A stretch of 37,864 nucleotides of DNA from the IMG/VR virus record IMGVR_UViG_3300003322_000882, positions 1-37,864 of that record, one strand, 5' to 3'. This DNA is from a virus. The position numbers and the translations under genes are program-made. The notes under the pieces are model-generated. The model ran no database searches and had not been told where the DNA came from. It saw nothing but the letters and a program-made list of their open reading frames with translations. Shown piece by piece: positions 1 through 6,790 of this stretch (position 1 is the first letter of the stretch; the number at the start of each line of letters is the position of its first letter).

Positions 1-20
1 GGGTGGCGAGGGCGCGGATT
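1..20. repeat. Terminal direct repeat, left copy (circle closure)
   Basis: The first 20 bases are identical to the last 20 (37845-37864). A repeat this short at contig ends is what an assembler leaves when it closes a circular or circularly permuted molecule. The P22-type terminase and portal genes imply headful packaging, which gives circularly permuted ends, so this is probably not a physical phage terminus or a cos site. Confidence 0.9.
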
Positions 21-271
21 TCTTCGGCCAGATGCAGGGCCGCGTCCTCTGCCCCTGACGACCAGCAGCAGGCGCAAATTTCCGTTTCGCACAGCCTCGC
101 AGCTTCTTCCAGTGCAGCCGCCCGCGCTGCCCCAAGCTGGGCGTCGATGTGGGCGATGAACTTGGGTCGCGCCTTTTCGTATGCGAGCGCCGGGCCGCCC
201 TGCAACTCTTTGCGGTAGGCGTCGAGCATGTCGCCCAGCAGGTCGCGGAATTCTTTGGTGTCAATGTTCAT
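1..271 (-). CDS. Hypothetical protein, spans the circle join (N-terminal part)
   Basis: An ATG at 271 opens a minus-strand frame that stays open to base 1. If the ends are joined it continues from 37844 to a TAA at 37807-37809, giving a protein of 102 residues that starts MNIDTKEFRDLL. It is mostly helical and charged, with a Cys-rich patch (CETEICACCW) near residue 68-77 that could bind metal. I do not recognise the family. The leader (GGAACTGAT directly before ATG) is almost identical to that of the gene upstream at 535. The last 20 bases overlap the next gene in another frame. It belongs to the leftward early operon. Confidence 0.7.
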   Translation of the reverse strand, partial: MNIDTKEFRDLLGDMLDAYRKELQGGPALAYEKARPKFIAHIDAQLGAARAAALEEAARLCETEICACCWSSGAEDAALHLAEEIRALAT

Positions 272-283
272 ATCAGTTCCAGG

Positions 284-535
284 TCAGTTCAGTTCGCGGA
301 TGGCGATATCAGGGGCCTCGGTGCTCACTTCATGGAGCGCAGATTCCAGCCAGCCGCGCACGAAGTCATCTCCATGCACCGTGCGCAGCAGCTTGTAGGA
401 GATCGCCAGCAGGGCGCTCAGGTACGGGCCGCGCTCCTCTGGCTTCAGCCTCGGGATGATGCTGACCGCCTTCATCGCCTCCTCGACCATCGCGTTGTCG
501 ATGGCCTTGTTCGGATTTTCAGGGCGCTTCGTCAT
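284..535 (-). CDS. Hypothetical early protein, 83 aa
   Basis: The start is the ATG at 535, preceded by GGGAACTGAT, a leader shared with the next gene. The product begins MTKRPENPNKAIDNAMVEE and is a small, mostly helical, acidic protein without recognisable motifs, membrane segments or cysteines. It sits 1 nt after the stop of the 173-aa gene and 12 nt before the next start, so it is translated as part of the same polycistronic leftward message. The function is unknown. Confidence 0.7.
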   Translation of the reverse strand: MTKRPENPNKAIDNAMVEEAMKAVSIIPRLKPEERGPYLSALLAISYKLLRTVHGDDFVRGWLESALHEVSTEAPDIAIRELN

Positions 536-536
536 A

Positions 537-1058
537 TCAGTTCCCGGTAGTGTTGGTGATCTGGGCGCGGGCGATATATTGATCGCACAGCATGTCGATG
601 CGCGCTGCAGGGCTCTGGCTCGGAGGGACGTTCCGTTCCGTGTTGCTGATCGAGACGTCGCCGGGCCGTACGTTCTGGCGCAACACTCGATAGCGGATGG
701 CATCCTTCTGTGCGCTGGCAAGCTGGGCGCGGAGGTCGTCTATCATGTTCGCGGCGTCCAGCAGCCGGTCCCAATTCAAAACCTCGTTGCGGTGATCGCG
801 GCGCAACCCTTCGGCTAAGTCGGCAGCGGCAACTTGCAAGTCACCAGTCTCGCCTGCTTGCTGCCCGACGCGGGCAAGGGCGCCCGGATCGTCCGCCAGC
901 ATCCCGCGCACCTGCGCCGGCGTCCCGATCGCGATCACGCGGTCGCCGCCCGGGATGGGGATGATGTTCGATGCCGTCTTCGTGCACTGCTGCAGGCCGA
1001 CGGCCGCCGCGATCAGGTTCACGCGCATGGTGTCGCAGGGGTCGATTTTGTTGTTCAT
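537..1058 (-). CDS. Hypothetical phage protein, 173 aa
   Basis: I chose the ATG at 1058 because GAGG lies 6 nt upstream; an ATG 12 nt earlier lacks a comparable ribosome site. The protein begins MNNKIDPCDTMRVNLIAAAV. A middle segment (LLDAANMIDDLRAQLASAQKD) looks like a short coiled coil, followed by AIRYRVLRQN, a pattern common in phage proteins of unknown role. The next genes are an HNH nuclease upstream (12-nt gap) and an 83-aa protein downstream. No catalytic motif is visible. Confidence 0.7.
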   Translation of the reverse strand: MNNKIDPCDTMRVNLIAAAVGLQQCTKTASNIIPIPGGDRVIAIGTPAQVRGMLADDPGALARVGQQAGETGDLQVAAADLAEGLRRDHRNEVLNWDRLLDAANMIDDLRAQLASAQKDAIRYRVLRQNVRPGDVSISNTERNVPPSQSPAARIDMLCDQYIARAQITNTTGN

Positions 1059-1069
1059 GTGGTTCCTCA

Positions 1070-1477
1070 TTAGGCCGCAGCCTGGGCAAGTTGTTGTTCG
1101 TGCACGAAGTTCGCGCGGATCAGGGCCTCGGACACCGGCGGGCGAGCCTTCGTCGCCTTCTCGGTGCGCGAGCGCTGGACGTTGGCGCAGCCGGGCGAAC
1201 AGGTTTTCGCGCGTGCGCGCTTCGTCGGTGCCGGAGTGAACACGGATTGGCACACGGTGCACGTAGCCTGTAGCGCGTGCTTTTGCTTGTGCTCACGCAG
1301 GTGGTCCGCAGCGCGCAGCACTTCGAGGTTTTCAATCCGGTTGTCGTGGCGATCGCCGTTCTTGTGATGCACGTGCTCTTCGGCGGCCAGTGCGCGGCCC
1401 AGGTGCTGCTCCATCAGGTGCCGGTGCAGCAGTTTCGTTTTGCCGCCGATCTTGACGGTCTTATAGCGGTAGGTCAT
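1070..1477 (-). CDS. HNH endonuclease, 135 aa
   Basis: The protein carries a compact HNH motif: HHKNGDRHDNRIENLEVL at roughly residues 37-54. This supplies the metal-binding His pair and the conserved Asn residues of the beta-beta-alpha-metal fold. Behind it comes a C-terminal CxxC...CxxxC zinc-ribbon-like region (CTVC, then CSPGC). The size fits small phage HNH nucleases that cut or nick DNA, some of them mobile homing enzymes. The start ATG at 1477 overlaps the stop of the PP-loop gene as TAATG, so the two are translationally coupled. It could act with that enzyme on modified DNA or be an independent selfish nuclease; the sequence alone does not decide. Confidence 0.85.
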   Translation of the reverse strand: MTYRYKTVKIGGKTKLLHRHLMEQHLGRALAAEEHVHHKNGDRHDNRIENLEVLRAADHLREHKQKHALQATCTVCQSVFTPAPTKRARAKTCSPGCANVQRSRTEKATKARPPVSEALIRANFVHEQQLAQAAA

Positions 1478-2565
1478 TAGATTCCCTGATCACAAAGGCC
1501 ATAGGACGATGAGCAACCCGTCGGCTCATCCAGCTCGGTCAGCAGCGAGAACTGCCGGCCGCCGCGCGTGGTCTGCGCCCATTCGATGACTTGCCAGACC
1601 TGGTTGCGCTGGTAAATTGCCGAAGGTGCGGCGCCAGCCTGGTCGTCGACCTTGTGGAAGAACGTGCTGTATCCGCGCTTGCTGGCCATGGACACGATGC
1701 GTTCCCACTCGCTGATACGGACGATGTGGTGCGGCCGGCGCCGGTGGGTCTGGTGGATTTCCTTCTTCTTGGAGTTGATGCACGGCGAGCAGCCCACGCG
1801 GTCGCAGTCCTCCATGTACAGAGGATTCGGCAAGGTGCCGCGCTGCGCGCAGTAAGCGAACACCTGCATTTTGTTCATGTCGACGATTGGCCGGTAAATG
1901 AACATGCCACCGCCCAACGGCTCGAACTTGAGCGCGTCCTTGCGTTGCTCCGACTCGTCGCGGCGTACGCCCTGCCAGCTGACCACCGTGTGGCCCTGTT
2001 CGACCAGCTCCAGCTGGTACTCGACGGCCATGTTGCGCTTCAGCTCTTCGGTGCAAAACTGCGCCTTGCGGGATGGGAACCGGCCCTTCCAGATGCACAG
2101 GTCCAGAAACGCGTTCCCGGTCGGATACAGGACCGATAGCGCGCGACGCTTGGCCTTATTCGACCAGCGCACGCGCCGGCCGCCGCCGACCTTGACGGTC
2201 TTCTGGACTGGCTTGCCTTTCTTGTTCAGGACGATTTCGCCGCGGCCGTTACGTTTCCACACCGGCGTCTTGCCGTCTGCTTCGAACACCGGCTTGGTGT
2301 CGTACTCGCGGCCCACGCGGACGTCGCGCGCCACAAACGCGCGCTTGGCAGCGATCCGCTCGGTGAAGTCGGCTTTCAGGCGGTCGATGCGCACGCCGGT
2401 GACGCGCTCGAGATAGTCCAGATGCTCGTAGACCGCCTGATCCTCGTTGTCGGTGTCGCAAAAGATCGCGCGCACGCGGTGGGCGCCGAAGCGTTCGATC
2501 GCCATCAGCAGCGTGGCCTGGCTGTCGATGCCGCTGGAGACCGATGCAACGTGGATGATGCTCAT
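1477..2565 (-). CDS. PP-loop ATPase, PAPS-reductase/DndC-like family, 362 aa
   Basis: Residues 10-15 (SSGIDS) form the PP-loop that grips the ATP pyrophosphate in adenosine nucleotide alpha-hydrolases such as PAPS reductase, DndC and tRNA thiolases. Further on are CTEELKR and a C-terminal CDRVGCSPC cluster able to hold a metal or Fe-S cofactor, followed by a basic stretch. A Lys/Arg-rich insertion near residues 105-140 is unlike classical CysH. Family knowledge: such phage proteins are annotated as PAPS reductases, but DndC relatives activate sulfur for DNA phosphorothioation. The ATG at 2565 overlaps the stop of the methyltransferase relic (ATGA), and the stop overlaps the HNH gene. A DNA-modifying role is inference. 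Confidence 0.85.
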   Translation of the reverse strand: MSIIHVASVSSGIDSQATLLMAIERFGAHRVRAIFCDTDNEDQAVYEHLDYLERVTGVRIDRLKADFTERIAAKRAFVARDVRVGREYDTKPVFEADGKTPVWKRNGRGEIVLNKKGKPVQKTVKVGGGRRVRWSNKAKRRALSVLYPTGNAFLDLCIWKGRFPSRKAQFCTEELKRNMAVEYQLELVEQGHTVVSWQGVRRDESEQRKDALKFEPLGGGMFIYRPIVDMNKMQVFAYCAQRGTLPNPLYMEDCDRVGCSPCINSKKKEIHQTHRRRPHHIVRISEWERIVSMASKRGYSTFFHKVDDQAGAAPSAIYQRNQVWQVIEWAQTTRGGRQFSLLTELDEPTGCSSSYGLCDQGI

Positions 2566-2705
2566 GCCGTATCTTTCGCGCCGATGTCGACCGGGCGGCC
2601 GAACGCGGCCTCCAGGCCCATCGACGTGCCGCCACCGCCGGCGAAGTTGTCGATGATCAGCTCGTGCCCGAGGTCGAGCTGCAGGGTAAATGCGTCGCGC
2701 TTCAA
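2562..2705 (-). pseudogene. Truncated DNA cytosine methyltransferase (motif I only), 47 aa
   Basis: A TTG at 2705 with GGAG 7 nt upstream opens a 47-codon frame whose centre reads LIIDNFAGGGGTSMGLEAAF. This is the S-adenosylmethionine-binding motif I that stands at the N-terminus of phage C5-cytosine methyltransferases. The frame then ends at GRPVDIGAKDTA, exactly where full-length enzymes go on to the rest of the SAM pocket and the catalytic Pro-Cys motif. Neither motif IV nor any other downstream motif occurs nearby. The TTG overlaps the preceding stop (TTGA) and the stop overlaps the next start (ATGA). It is most simply an internal deletion product that kept its translation signals; a small SAM-binding peptide is a remote alternative. 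Confidence 0.75.
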
Positions 2706-2953
2706 GCTTGTTCTCCTATCAAATCCATCTGCCTCGGATCCACGTCCGTGGCCACGTAAATCACGACTTCGCCGAACTGGTCGACCGCGTCGCAGTCGCG
2801 CAGGCCCCGCTTCATCGCCTCGGCGGCCGCTGCCCGGCACACGCGCGCCGGCTGCCGGTTGAACATGCAGCCGTGGCAGTTCAGGCCGCGGTTGTCGTCG
2901 TCCTCGATGAGCGGCCGCTCCTGCTGGCGGAACTGGATGCGCGCCGGGTCCAT
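2702..2953 (-). CDS. Small Cys-rich phage protein, 83 aa
   Basis: The start ATG at 2953 overlaps the previous stop as TGATG. The protein has a cysteine cluster, CHGCMF, then VC and DC about 12 and 26 residues later, compatible with a single zinc site (CxxC...C...C). The rest is acidic at the N-terminus and hydrophobic near the C-terminus (EVVIYVATDVD). Similar short CxxC proteins are common in Burkholderiales phages and have no known function. It lies in a run of tightly overlapping genes. Confidence 0.75.
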   Translation of the reverse strand: MDPARIQFRQQERPLIEDDDNRGLNCHGCMFNRQPARVCRAAAAEAMKRGLRDCDAVDQFGEVVIYVATDVDPRQMDLIGEQA

Positions 2954-3174
2954 CACGATGCGTCCTGCTGGTATTTCAGGTACGCGCGCCGGATACGCTC
3001 ATCCCAGCGCGCATGCGCGGCCGCGTCGCGGTTCAGCTCGGCGCGCGAGGTGATCTCGCAGACTTCCTTCACACGGCGCGCCGCGGCGGCCTCGCCGTCG
3101 ACGCCAAGGAACTGCTGGAAGTCCTGCTGCTTGCAGTGCAGGACCGTCCACAGGCACGGGCGCTGGCCGGTCAT
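2953..3174 (-). CDS. Hypothetical early protein, 73 aa
   Basis: The ATG at 3174 overlaps the previous stop (ATGA). The product starts MTGQRPCLWTVLHCKQQDF and continues as charged helices (RRVKEVCEITSRAELNRDAA). No known domain is seen. Its place in the overlapping recombination/early gene run suggests an accessory DNA-metabolism or host-takeover role, which is inference only. Confidence 0.7.
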   Translation of the reverse strand: MTGQRPCLWTVLHCKQQDFQQFLGVDGEAAAARRVKEVCEITSRAELNRDAAAHARWDERIRRAYLKYQQDAS

Positions 3175-3410
3175 GGCGCCACCTCGAACTGGCGGACGAT
3201 CTCCGCATAGTTGGTCGGCACGTGCGCGTCGTCCAGCTTCACGACGACCACGCAGTCCTCGCCCAGCCCCCAGCGAATCGCCAGGAAGCAGCCGGGCTCG
3301 ATCGCGCCGTCGGTATATGTGCTGTGCTTCGGCTCGCGGGCGAAGTGAGCGGCAGCCTTGCGTGCAAACGCCAGCTCGTCCTCAATCTGGCCGGTGTAGA
3401 CCGTGCGCAT
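3171..3410 (-). CDS. Hypothetical early protein, 79 aa
   Basis: The ATG at 3410 overlaps the upstream stop (TGATG), and the stop at 3171 overlaps the next ATG. The sequence MRTVYTGQIEDELAFARKAA is followed by a beta-rich half (CFLAIRWGLGEDCVVVVKLD). An open frame continues upstream of the ATG but runs through the neighbouring genes, so the coupled start is preferred. The function is unknown. Confidence 0.7.
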   Translation of the reverse strand: MRTVYTGQIEDELAFARKAAAHFAREPKHSTYTDGAIEPGCFLAIRWGLGEDCVVVVKLDDAHVPTNYAEIVRQFEVAP

Positions 3411-3616
3411 CACGCGGCCTTCGTCTGGGCCACGGTGCTGATGTGCCGCTGCAGCGCCGCGCAGATGCCGAGGAAGTCCGACTGGCGATACAGCTTCGCG
3501 GACTTGTCCGTCGCCACCGGCGCAAAGCCGAGCCGCGCAAGGCCGTCGGCCGTAAGCGCGATCGGCGCCAGGCGCTCGTTGATCTGGCCCAGGCGCAGGG
3601 TGGGCGCGGCGATCAT
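3410..3616 (-). CDS. Small early protein, 68 aa, possible DNA-binding fold
   Basis: Starts at ATG 3616, overlapping the stop of the annealing-protein gene (ATGA). The middle reads ITADGLARLGF-type sequence (LTADGLARLGFAPVATDKSA), followed by KLYRQSDFLGICAALQRHI. This is a short helix-turn-helix-like arrangement seen in many small phage proteins linked to recombination modules. No direct evidence of DNA binding is available from sequence. Coupling to the annealing protein suggests a helper role in the recombination module. Confidence 0.7.
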   Translation of the reverse strand: MIAAPTLRLGQINERLAPIALTADGLARLGFAPVATDKSAKLYRQSDFLGICAALQRHISTVAQTKAA

Positions 3617-4503
3617 TGCGCACCACCCAGTTCAGCGCGGCGATCGAGGGCCAGCGCTTCCAGCTTCGTGCGCTCGTTGCCCGCTGCCATGGCGCGCAGT
3701 TCGTCGACCAGGATGTCGAGCACGTCCAGGTCGCCGCACTGGGCAATGCGGCTAAACATCAGGTCGTAGTCGACCGCCGCTTCGGCGCCGCTGCCCTGCT
3801 CGGTCTTTGCCGGCTGCGCCGCGTCGATCGGCTGCACCTGCTCGGCCGGCCGCGCCTCGGCCGCGCGCAACGATTCGGTCGTGACGGTGTAATTGCCGTC
3901 GTGGTCGACGTCGATGATGTCGGCCATCTCGTCGGCCGTGGACAGGCCCATCGAGAGCTCCGGCGCGTACGCGCGGGTCCACCACGACGCGGCGCGGTAC
4001 ATCAGCATCTGTTGCGGGATCGACTTCCACTTGCTGCCGTTCTTGCCGAACCAGCCCTCGGCCTTCGCGATCGCGATCGTCACATCGGTGCCGATCAGCT
4101 TCTCGCCCGAGGCCTTCTCGACCGCCCAGGCGCGGCAGCCCCAGTCGTCGGAGCCCGGCGTGCCGAAGAACTCGTAGCGCAGCGCGGAGAAGCGGCCGCA
4201 CGTGTTCACGGTGGCGATCAGGAACTGGGCCGACCAGGTCGGTTTGCCATGCACGATCACGAGGTTCTGCATGACCATCAGCGGGTCGGCACCGACCCGC
4301 GACGACATGTTCAGCGCGATCACGCAGTTCGGCAGGTTGCCCTGGTATTCCTTCGGCACGAGCGTCGACGACGCGAGCAGCTTGGCCGCGCGCTGGGCCA
4401 GCTCGAAGCCCTGCGAATCGGTCAGACCGACGGCGTAGCGCTGCGGCGCCTGCTCCTGCGGCGTGCGCAGCTGAGCGAGGGAAGTGGTGTGGGGTGCGTT
4501 CAT
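3613..4503 (-). CDS. RecT/Red-beta superfamily single-strand annealing protein, 296 aa
   Basis: The core (about residues 30-200) has the pattern of phage RecT-like recombinases: LPNCVIALNMSSRVGADPLM, then MVMQNLVIVHGKPTWSAQFL, and a C-terminal core with MLMYRAASWWTRAYAPEL ending in STADEMADI. Such proteins coat single-stranded DNA and anneal complementary strands. The last 90 residues are a low-complexity Ala/Glu linker and a small helical tail that may bind partners such as SSB. It is 3 nt downstream of the nuclease gene, which would produce its substrate, so the two form a Red-type exonuclease-annealase pair. Assignment to RecT rather than another annealase subfamily is less certain. Confidence 0.78.
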   Translation of the reverse strand: MNAPHTTSLAQLRTPQEQAPQRYAVGLTDSQGFELAQRAAKLLASSTLVPKEYQGNLPNCVIALNMSSRVGADPLMVMQNLVIVHGKPTWSAQFLIATVNTCGRFSALRYEFFGTPGSDDWGCRAWAVEKASGEKLIGTDVTIAIAKAEGWFGKNGSKWKSIPQQMLMYRAASWWTRAYAPELSMGLSTADEMADIIDVDHDGNYTVTTESLRAAEARPAEQVQPIDAAQPAKTEQGSGAEAAVDYDLMFSRIAQCGDLDVLDILVDELRAMAAGNERTKLEALALDRRAELGGAQ

Positions 4504-4506
4504 GTT

Positions 4507-5304
4507 TCAGCGTCTCCAGAAGCAGGTGTTGAAGGATGGGCAGTACCGGTTGTGGCACATCATGGATTTCGGGTTCCCCCAGGCGGGGATTTCGCCGTGC
4601 ACGAGCTTGGCCGCGGTCACGAGCAAGCCGGTGTTCTCGTCGTTGCCCAGCAGCACGTCCTTGGCGCCGACGATCTCGCCAGTGCCGATGCGCTGCTTGT
4701 CAGGCGTCTGGTTCGTCTGCAGGCCGATGATCTGGGCCGGCGCGCGCATCGGCAGCCCGAGCGCGGCCTCGGCCACCAGCTCGTACACGCCCATCTGCGC
4801 GGCGTGGCCCTGCGTCTTCGCCTTGCCGTCCGTGCCGACGGCCTGCTTTCCGCTCTTGATGTCGCGGATCCCGTTGCCCTCATCGGTGCGCTCGACGCGG
4901 TCTGTCGTGCCGCACAGGATGATCCCGAGGTCTTCGATCAGCAGGCTCTCGACGGAGGCCTCGACGGCGATGTAGTCGTGCTTCGGGCTCTCCTCGACGC
5001 AGTACTTGCGCGTCAGGCTACGGGCGACGCCTTCGGCTTTCGCCTGCTCGCCCTCCCAGTCGGTTTCCTCGCGAGGCATGCGCAGCGACTCGATCGCGGC
5101 GTCCTCGGCGGCGGACAACGACGGCACGCGGCCGGCGAGACGTTCGGCATCGAAGGCCGCCGTGCCTGCGTGCAGGCCGGTGCCCAGCGCGGCGATACCG
5201 GTTTGCGGCACGCGGCGCCCTTCCAGGTGGATCGCGATCCAACGCGCGGGACAGTCGAACAGGCTGCCGAACGAGCTGGCGCGGATGGTGATGGGCGGGC
5301 GCAT
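4507..5304 (-). CDS. PD-(D/E)XK exonuclease, Cas4/AddB-like with Fe-S cysteines, 265 aa
   Basis: The fold of RecB-family nucleases is visible: His45 in GTGLH, Asp135 in GTTDRVE, the Asp148-x-Lys150 pair in RDIKSGK, and the QxxxY motif (Q170, Y174). Four cysteines frame the protein, Cys18 in LFDCPA and Cys250, 255 and 261 in CHNRYCPSFNTC. That spacing is typical of the 4Fe-4S cluster in Cas4 and AddB nucleases. The predicted job is 5' or 3' end resection of linear DNA to feed the annealing protein encoded next. No CRISPR array or Cas1 is present, so this is not CRISPR adaptation machinery. Confidence 0.88.
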   Translation of the reverse strand: MRPPITIRASSFGSLFDCPARWIAIHLEGRRVPQTGIAALGTGLHAGTAAFDAERLAGRVPSLSAAEDAAIESLRMPREETDWEGEQAKAEGVARSLTRKYCVEESPKHDYIAVEASVESLLIEDLGIILCGTTDRVERTDEGNGIRDIKSGKQAVGTDGKAKTQGHAAQMGVYELVAEAALGLPMRAPAQIIGLQTNQTPDKQRIGTGEIVGAKDVLLGNDENTGLLVTAAKLVHGEIPAWGNPKSMMCHNRYCPSFNTCFWRR

Positions 5305-5306
5305 GG

Positions 5307-5411
5307 TCAGAAGCCGAACACGTAAGTGCGCACGGCGCGCGTGATTGCCTTGCGCGGCGCGAAGCCGGCGCGCAAGGACAGCAGGTACTGGTTACGGATG
5401 TGGCGGATCAT
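5307..5411 (-). CDS. Very small basic protein, 34 aa
   Basis: An ATG at 5411 follows a good ribosome site (GAGGAACCC) and opens a 34-codon frame, starting MIRHIRNQYLLSLR and ending in VRTYVFGF. It is strongly basic with an amphipathic look. The position exactly fills the gap between the 68-aa gene and the nuclease start (stop 2 nt before the next ATG), which supports it as a real gene despite its size. The function is unknown. Confidence 0.6.
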   Translation of the reverse strand: MIRHIRNQYLLSLRAGFAPRKAITRAVRTYVFGF

Positions 5412-5431
5412 GGGTTCCTCGTGTGGGTGTA

Positions 5432-5638
5432 TTACCAGTTGCGAATCTCGTTGCGGCGGCCGATCAACTGCACGGTGCGCTCGCGCTGGCGGCGCTCCAT
5501 GGGCCCGGCCGACCGGCGCAGGTGCATGTAGAAGTCGGCCTGATCCTCGGCCTCGCGCAGCGCGCGGTCCGTCCACCACAGCACGACCGGCTTGACGATC
5601 TTGCGCACGAGGCGGCGCGCGATGCGGGCGGCGGTCAC
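5432..5638 (-). CDS. Basic hypothetical protein, 68 aa
   Basis: Starts at GTG 5638, overlapping the previous stop as GTGA. The product begins ARIARRLVRKIVKPVVLW and has a helical middle (DRALREAEDQADFYMHLRR) and a basic C-terminus ending in RRNEIRNW. The pattern, a short basic helix followed by EAEDQADFYMHLRR, is typical of small phage early proteins of unknown role. The frame stays open far upstream but only as antisense or out-of-frame sequence of the neighbour, so the coupled GTG is chosen. Confidence 0.65.
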   Translation of the reverse strand: MTAARIARRLVRKIVKPVVLWWTDRALREAEDQADFYMHLRRSAGPMERRQRERTVQLIGRRNEIRNW

Positions 5639-6021
5639 GACGTCACCTCGACTTGGCCTTCGCCATCGCAGTCCGGGCAGTAGCCGTCCTTCTCGACATG
5701 CGCGCCACCTTCGTATGCAGCGATCATCGTTACGCCAACGCCTTCGCAGGTCTCGCACAGGCGGCAGCCGTCGTCGGCCTTCGTCAGGTTGGCGGCGACC
5801 GGGCCGCGCTCGCGCGCCTCGTCCGGCACTTCGATGTGCTTGCGGCCGTCGCGCAGCAGGCCCTGCAGGCGGTGGTACGCGGCAATGCCGTCTTGGATCG
5901 CACCGCGGCGACTGCGCACGATGTCGTGCCCGTCGATGCTGCGCACCCAGGTCGACAAGGCCTCGTTGCTGGCCTGCGCCGCCATCAGGGCGTCGTAGAT
6001 GTCGCTCATTTCCCTGCTCAT
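5635..6021 (-). CDS. Zinc-binding (DnaJ-like CxxC repeat) phage protein, 128 aa
   Basis: The ATG at 6021 has GAGGAG 7 nt upstream; an internal ATG at 6009 is the alternative. The C-terminal third has CRLCETCEGVGV and YCPDCDGEGQ, i.e. two CxxCxGxG-type knuckles like one zinc unit of the DnaJ Cys-rich domain. The first part (SDIYDALMAAQASNEAL) is helical. Such single-unit DnaJ-zinc proteins are widespread in early operons and may bind nucleic acid or unfolded partners. The frame remains open upstream to 6231 but codon use there is poorer and no better start signal is seen. Confidence 0.72.
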   Translation of the reverse strand: MSREMSDIYDALMAAQASNEALSTWVRSIDGHDIVRSRRGAIQDGIAAYHRLQGLLRDGRKHIEVPDEARERGPVAANLTKADDGCRLCETCEGVGVTMIAAYEGGAHVEKDGYCPDCDGEGQVEVTS

Positions 6022-6393
6022 CCTGCTGCTCCTCGTTCTGGCCGGCGCCGCCGGCGGTTGTTGTTCGGTGCCGGTTACGTCTCCGGCGCGGGCTGGGTAC
6101 CGCCGTATCGCACTGCTGCATGGCTTTGCCTTTACGCGGAACTGTGTTGCTCCATGCTTCCCCGCGGCCGGTCTCCCCCGGCTGCCACCGATCTCTGCAC
6201 AGGTTCGGTATCGCTGGTCCTTCGTGGACATTTAGAGACCGTCTTGAAGGGCGAAGTCATCCAGTCTTTCGGCACTGCTGCTGTTCGTGCCGTCTGTTCC
6301 GGCTGCCAGGGCATTCGAGCTCCCACTCCCTCAATTTGCTGACCCGAGTGCAGGGCAAGCCGCGCGTTGAAGGGGCGCGGCGCTCCTATTCGG
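6022..6393. other. 372-bp stretch with no convincing gene
   Basis: This gap interrupts an otherwise gapless leftward operon. Two minus-strand frames pass through it, one in phase with the zinc protein (from an ATG at 6231) and one ending at 6132 with a possible ATG near 6311. Both have less regular third-position GC than the neighbours, no recognisable motif and no good ribosome site. A plus-strand frame with a hydrophobic start (5999-6235) is antisense to the zinc-protein start. It may be untranslated leader, a decayed gene or a small RNA; I cannot tell which. Confidence 0.5.
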
Positions 6394-6789
6394 TCAGGCC
6401 GGCAGGTGATGCGCAAAGAAGTGTTCGAACACGCGCTGCTCGATGCGCTGATCGCGCGCGGCGTCGGCCCGGCGCTGTTCGGTGTCCGCCAGATCGGCCT
6501 GCGCCAGCGGCAGGACGTACGCGTAGATGGCGTAGTTCACGACCTCGGCGATGCGCGCGCCGACCAGCGTCGACTTGCCCAGCACCGCGGCGCGCACCAG
6601 CGCTTCGGCCTCGTCCTCGTCGCAGTTCAGGCTGCGGTCGCCGTGCTGCTCGCCCGCCTTCTCGGCCACGGCGCGCACGATCGCCATGCGGCCGGCCAGG
6701 ATGTCGTTTTCGGTTGCGTGGATGCGGGCGTCGATCAGGCGCTGCAGCTGCTGCTCGCGCGCCTCGGCGTCGTAGGGGAAACGGTCCAT
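6394..6789 (-). CDS. Hypothetical early protein, 131 aa
   Basis: ATG 6789 lies 1 nt behind the stop of the first operon gene. The product starts MDRFPYDAEAREQQLQRL and is almost entirely helical. Two charged helices (residues 5-50 and 95-125) flank an Ala/Val-rich segment (LVGARIAEVVNYAIYAYVLP) that could be a buried helix or a weak membrane segment. No family is recognised. As the second gene after the leftward early promoter it is expressed at once after infection, a usual place for host-takeover or antitermination functions; it lacks the Arg-rich motif of N proteins. Confidence 0.7.
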   Translation of the reverse strand: MDRFPYDAEAREQQLQRLIDARIHATENDILAGRMAIVRAVAEKAGEQHGDRSLNCDEDEAEALVRAAVLGKSTLVGARIAEVVNYAIYAYVLPLAQADLADTEQRRADAARDQRIEQRVFEHFFAHHLPA

Positions 6790-6790
6790 G

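Noticed and set aside
3616-5325. A 569-codon open frame on the plus strand opposite the recombination genes
   Set aside because: It is antisense to two clearly recognisable genes (annealing protein and Fe-S nuclease), and its product is low-complexity His/Arg/Leu/Val-rich, as expected from the complement of GC-rich codons.
5432-6121. Minus-strand frame with an Arg-rich start (RRRRNRHR), considered as an N-type antiterminator
   Set aside because: The frame does not end after the Arg-rich part but continues out of phase through the zinc-protein gene, with shadow-like composition; only its last 68 codons are a real gene with its own GTG.
5999-6235. Plus-strand frame with a hydrophobic start resembling a signal peptide
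   Set aside because: The hydrophobic part is the exact complement of the start of the zinc-protein gene, and no promoter or ribosome site serves it.
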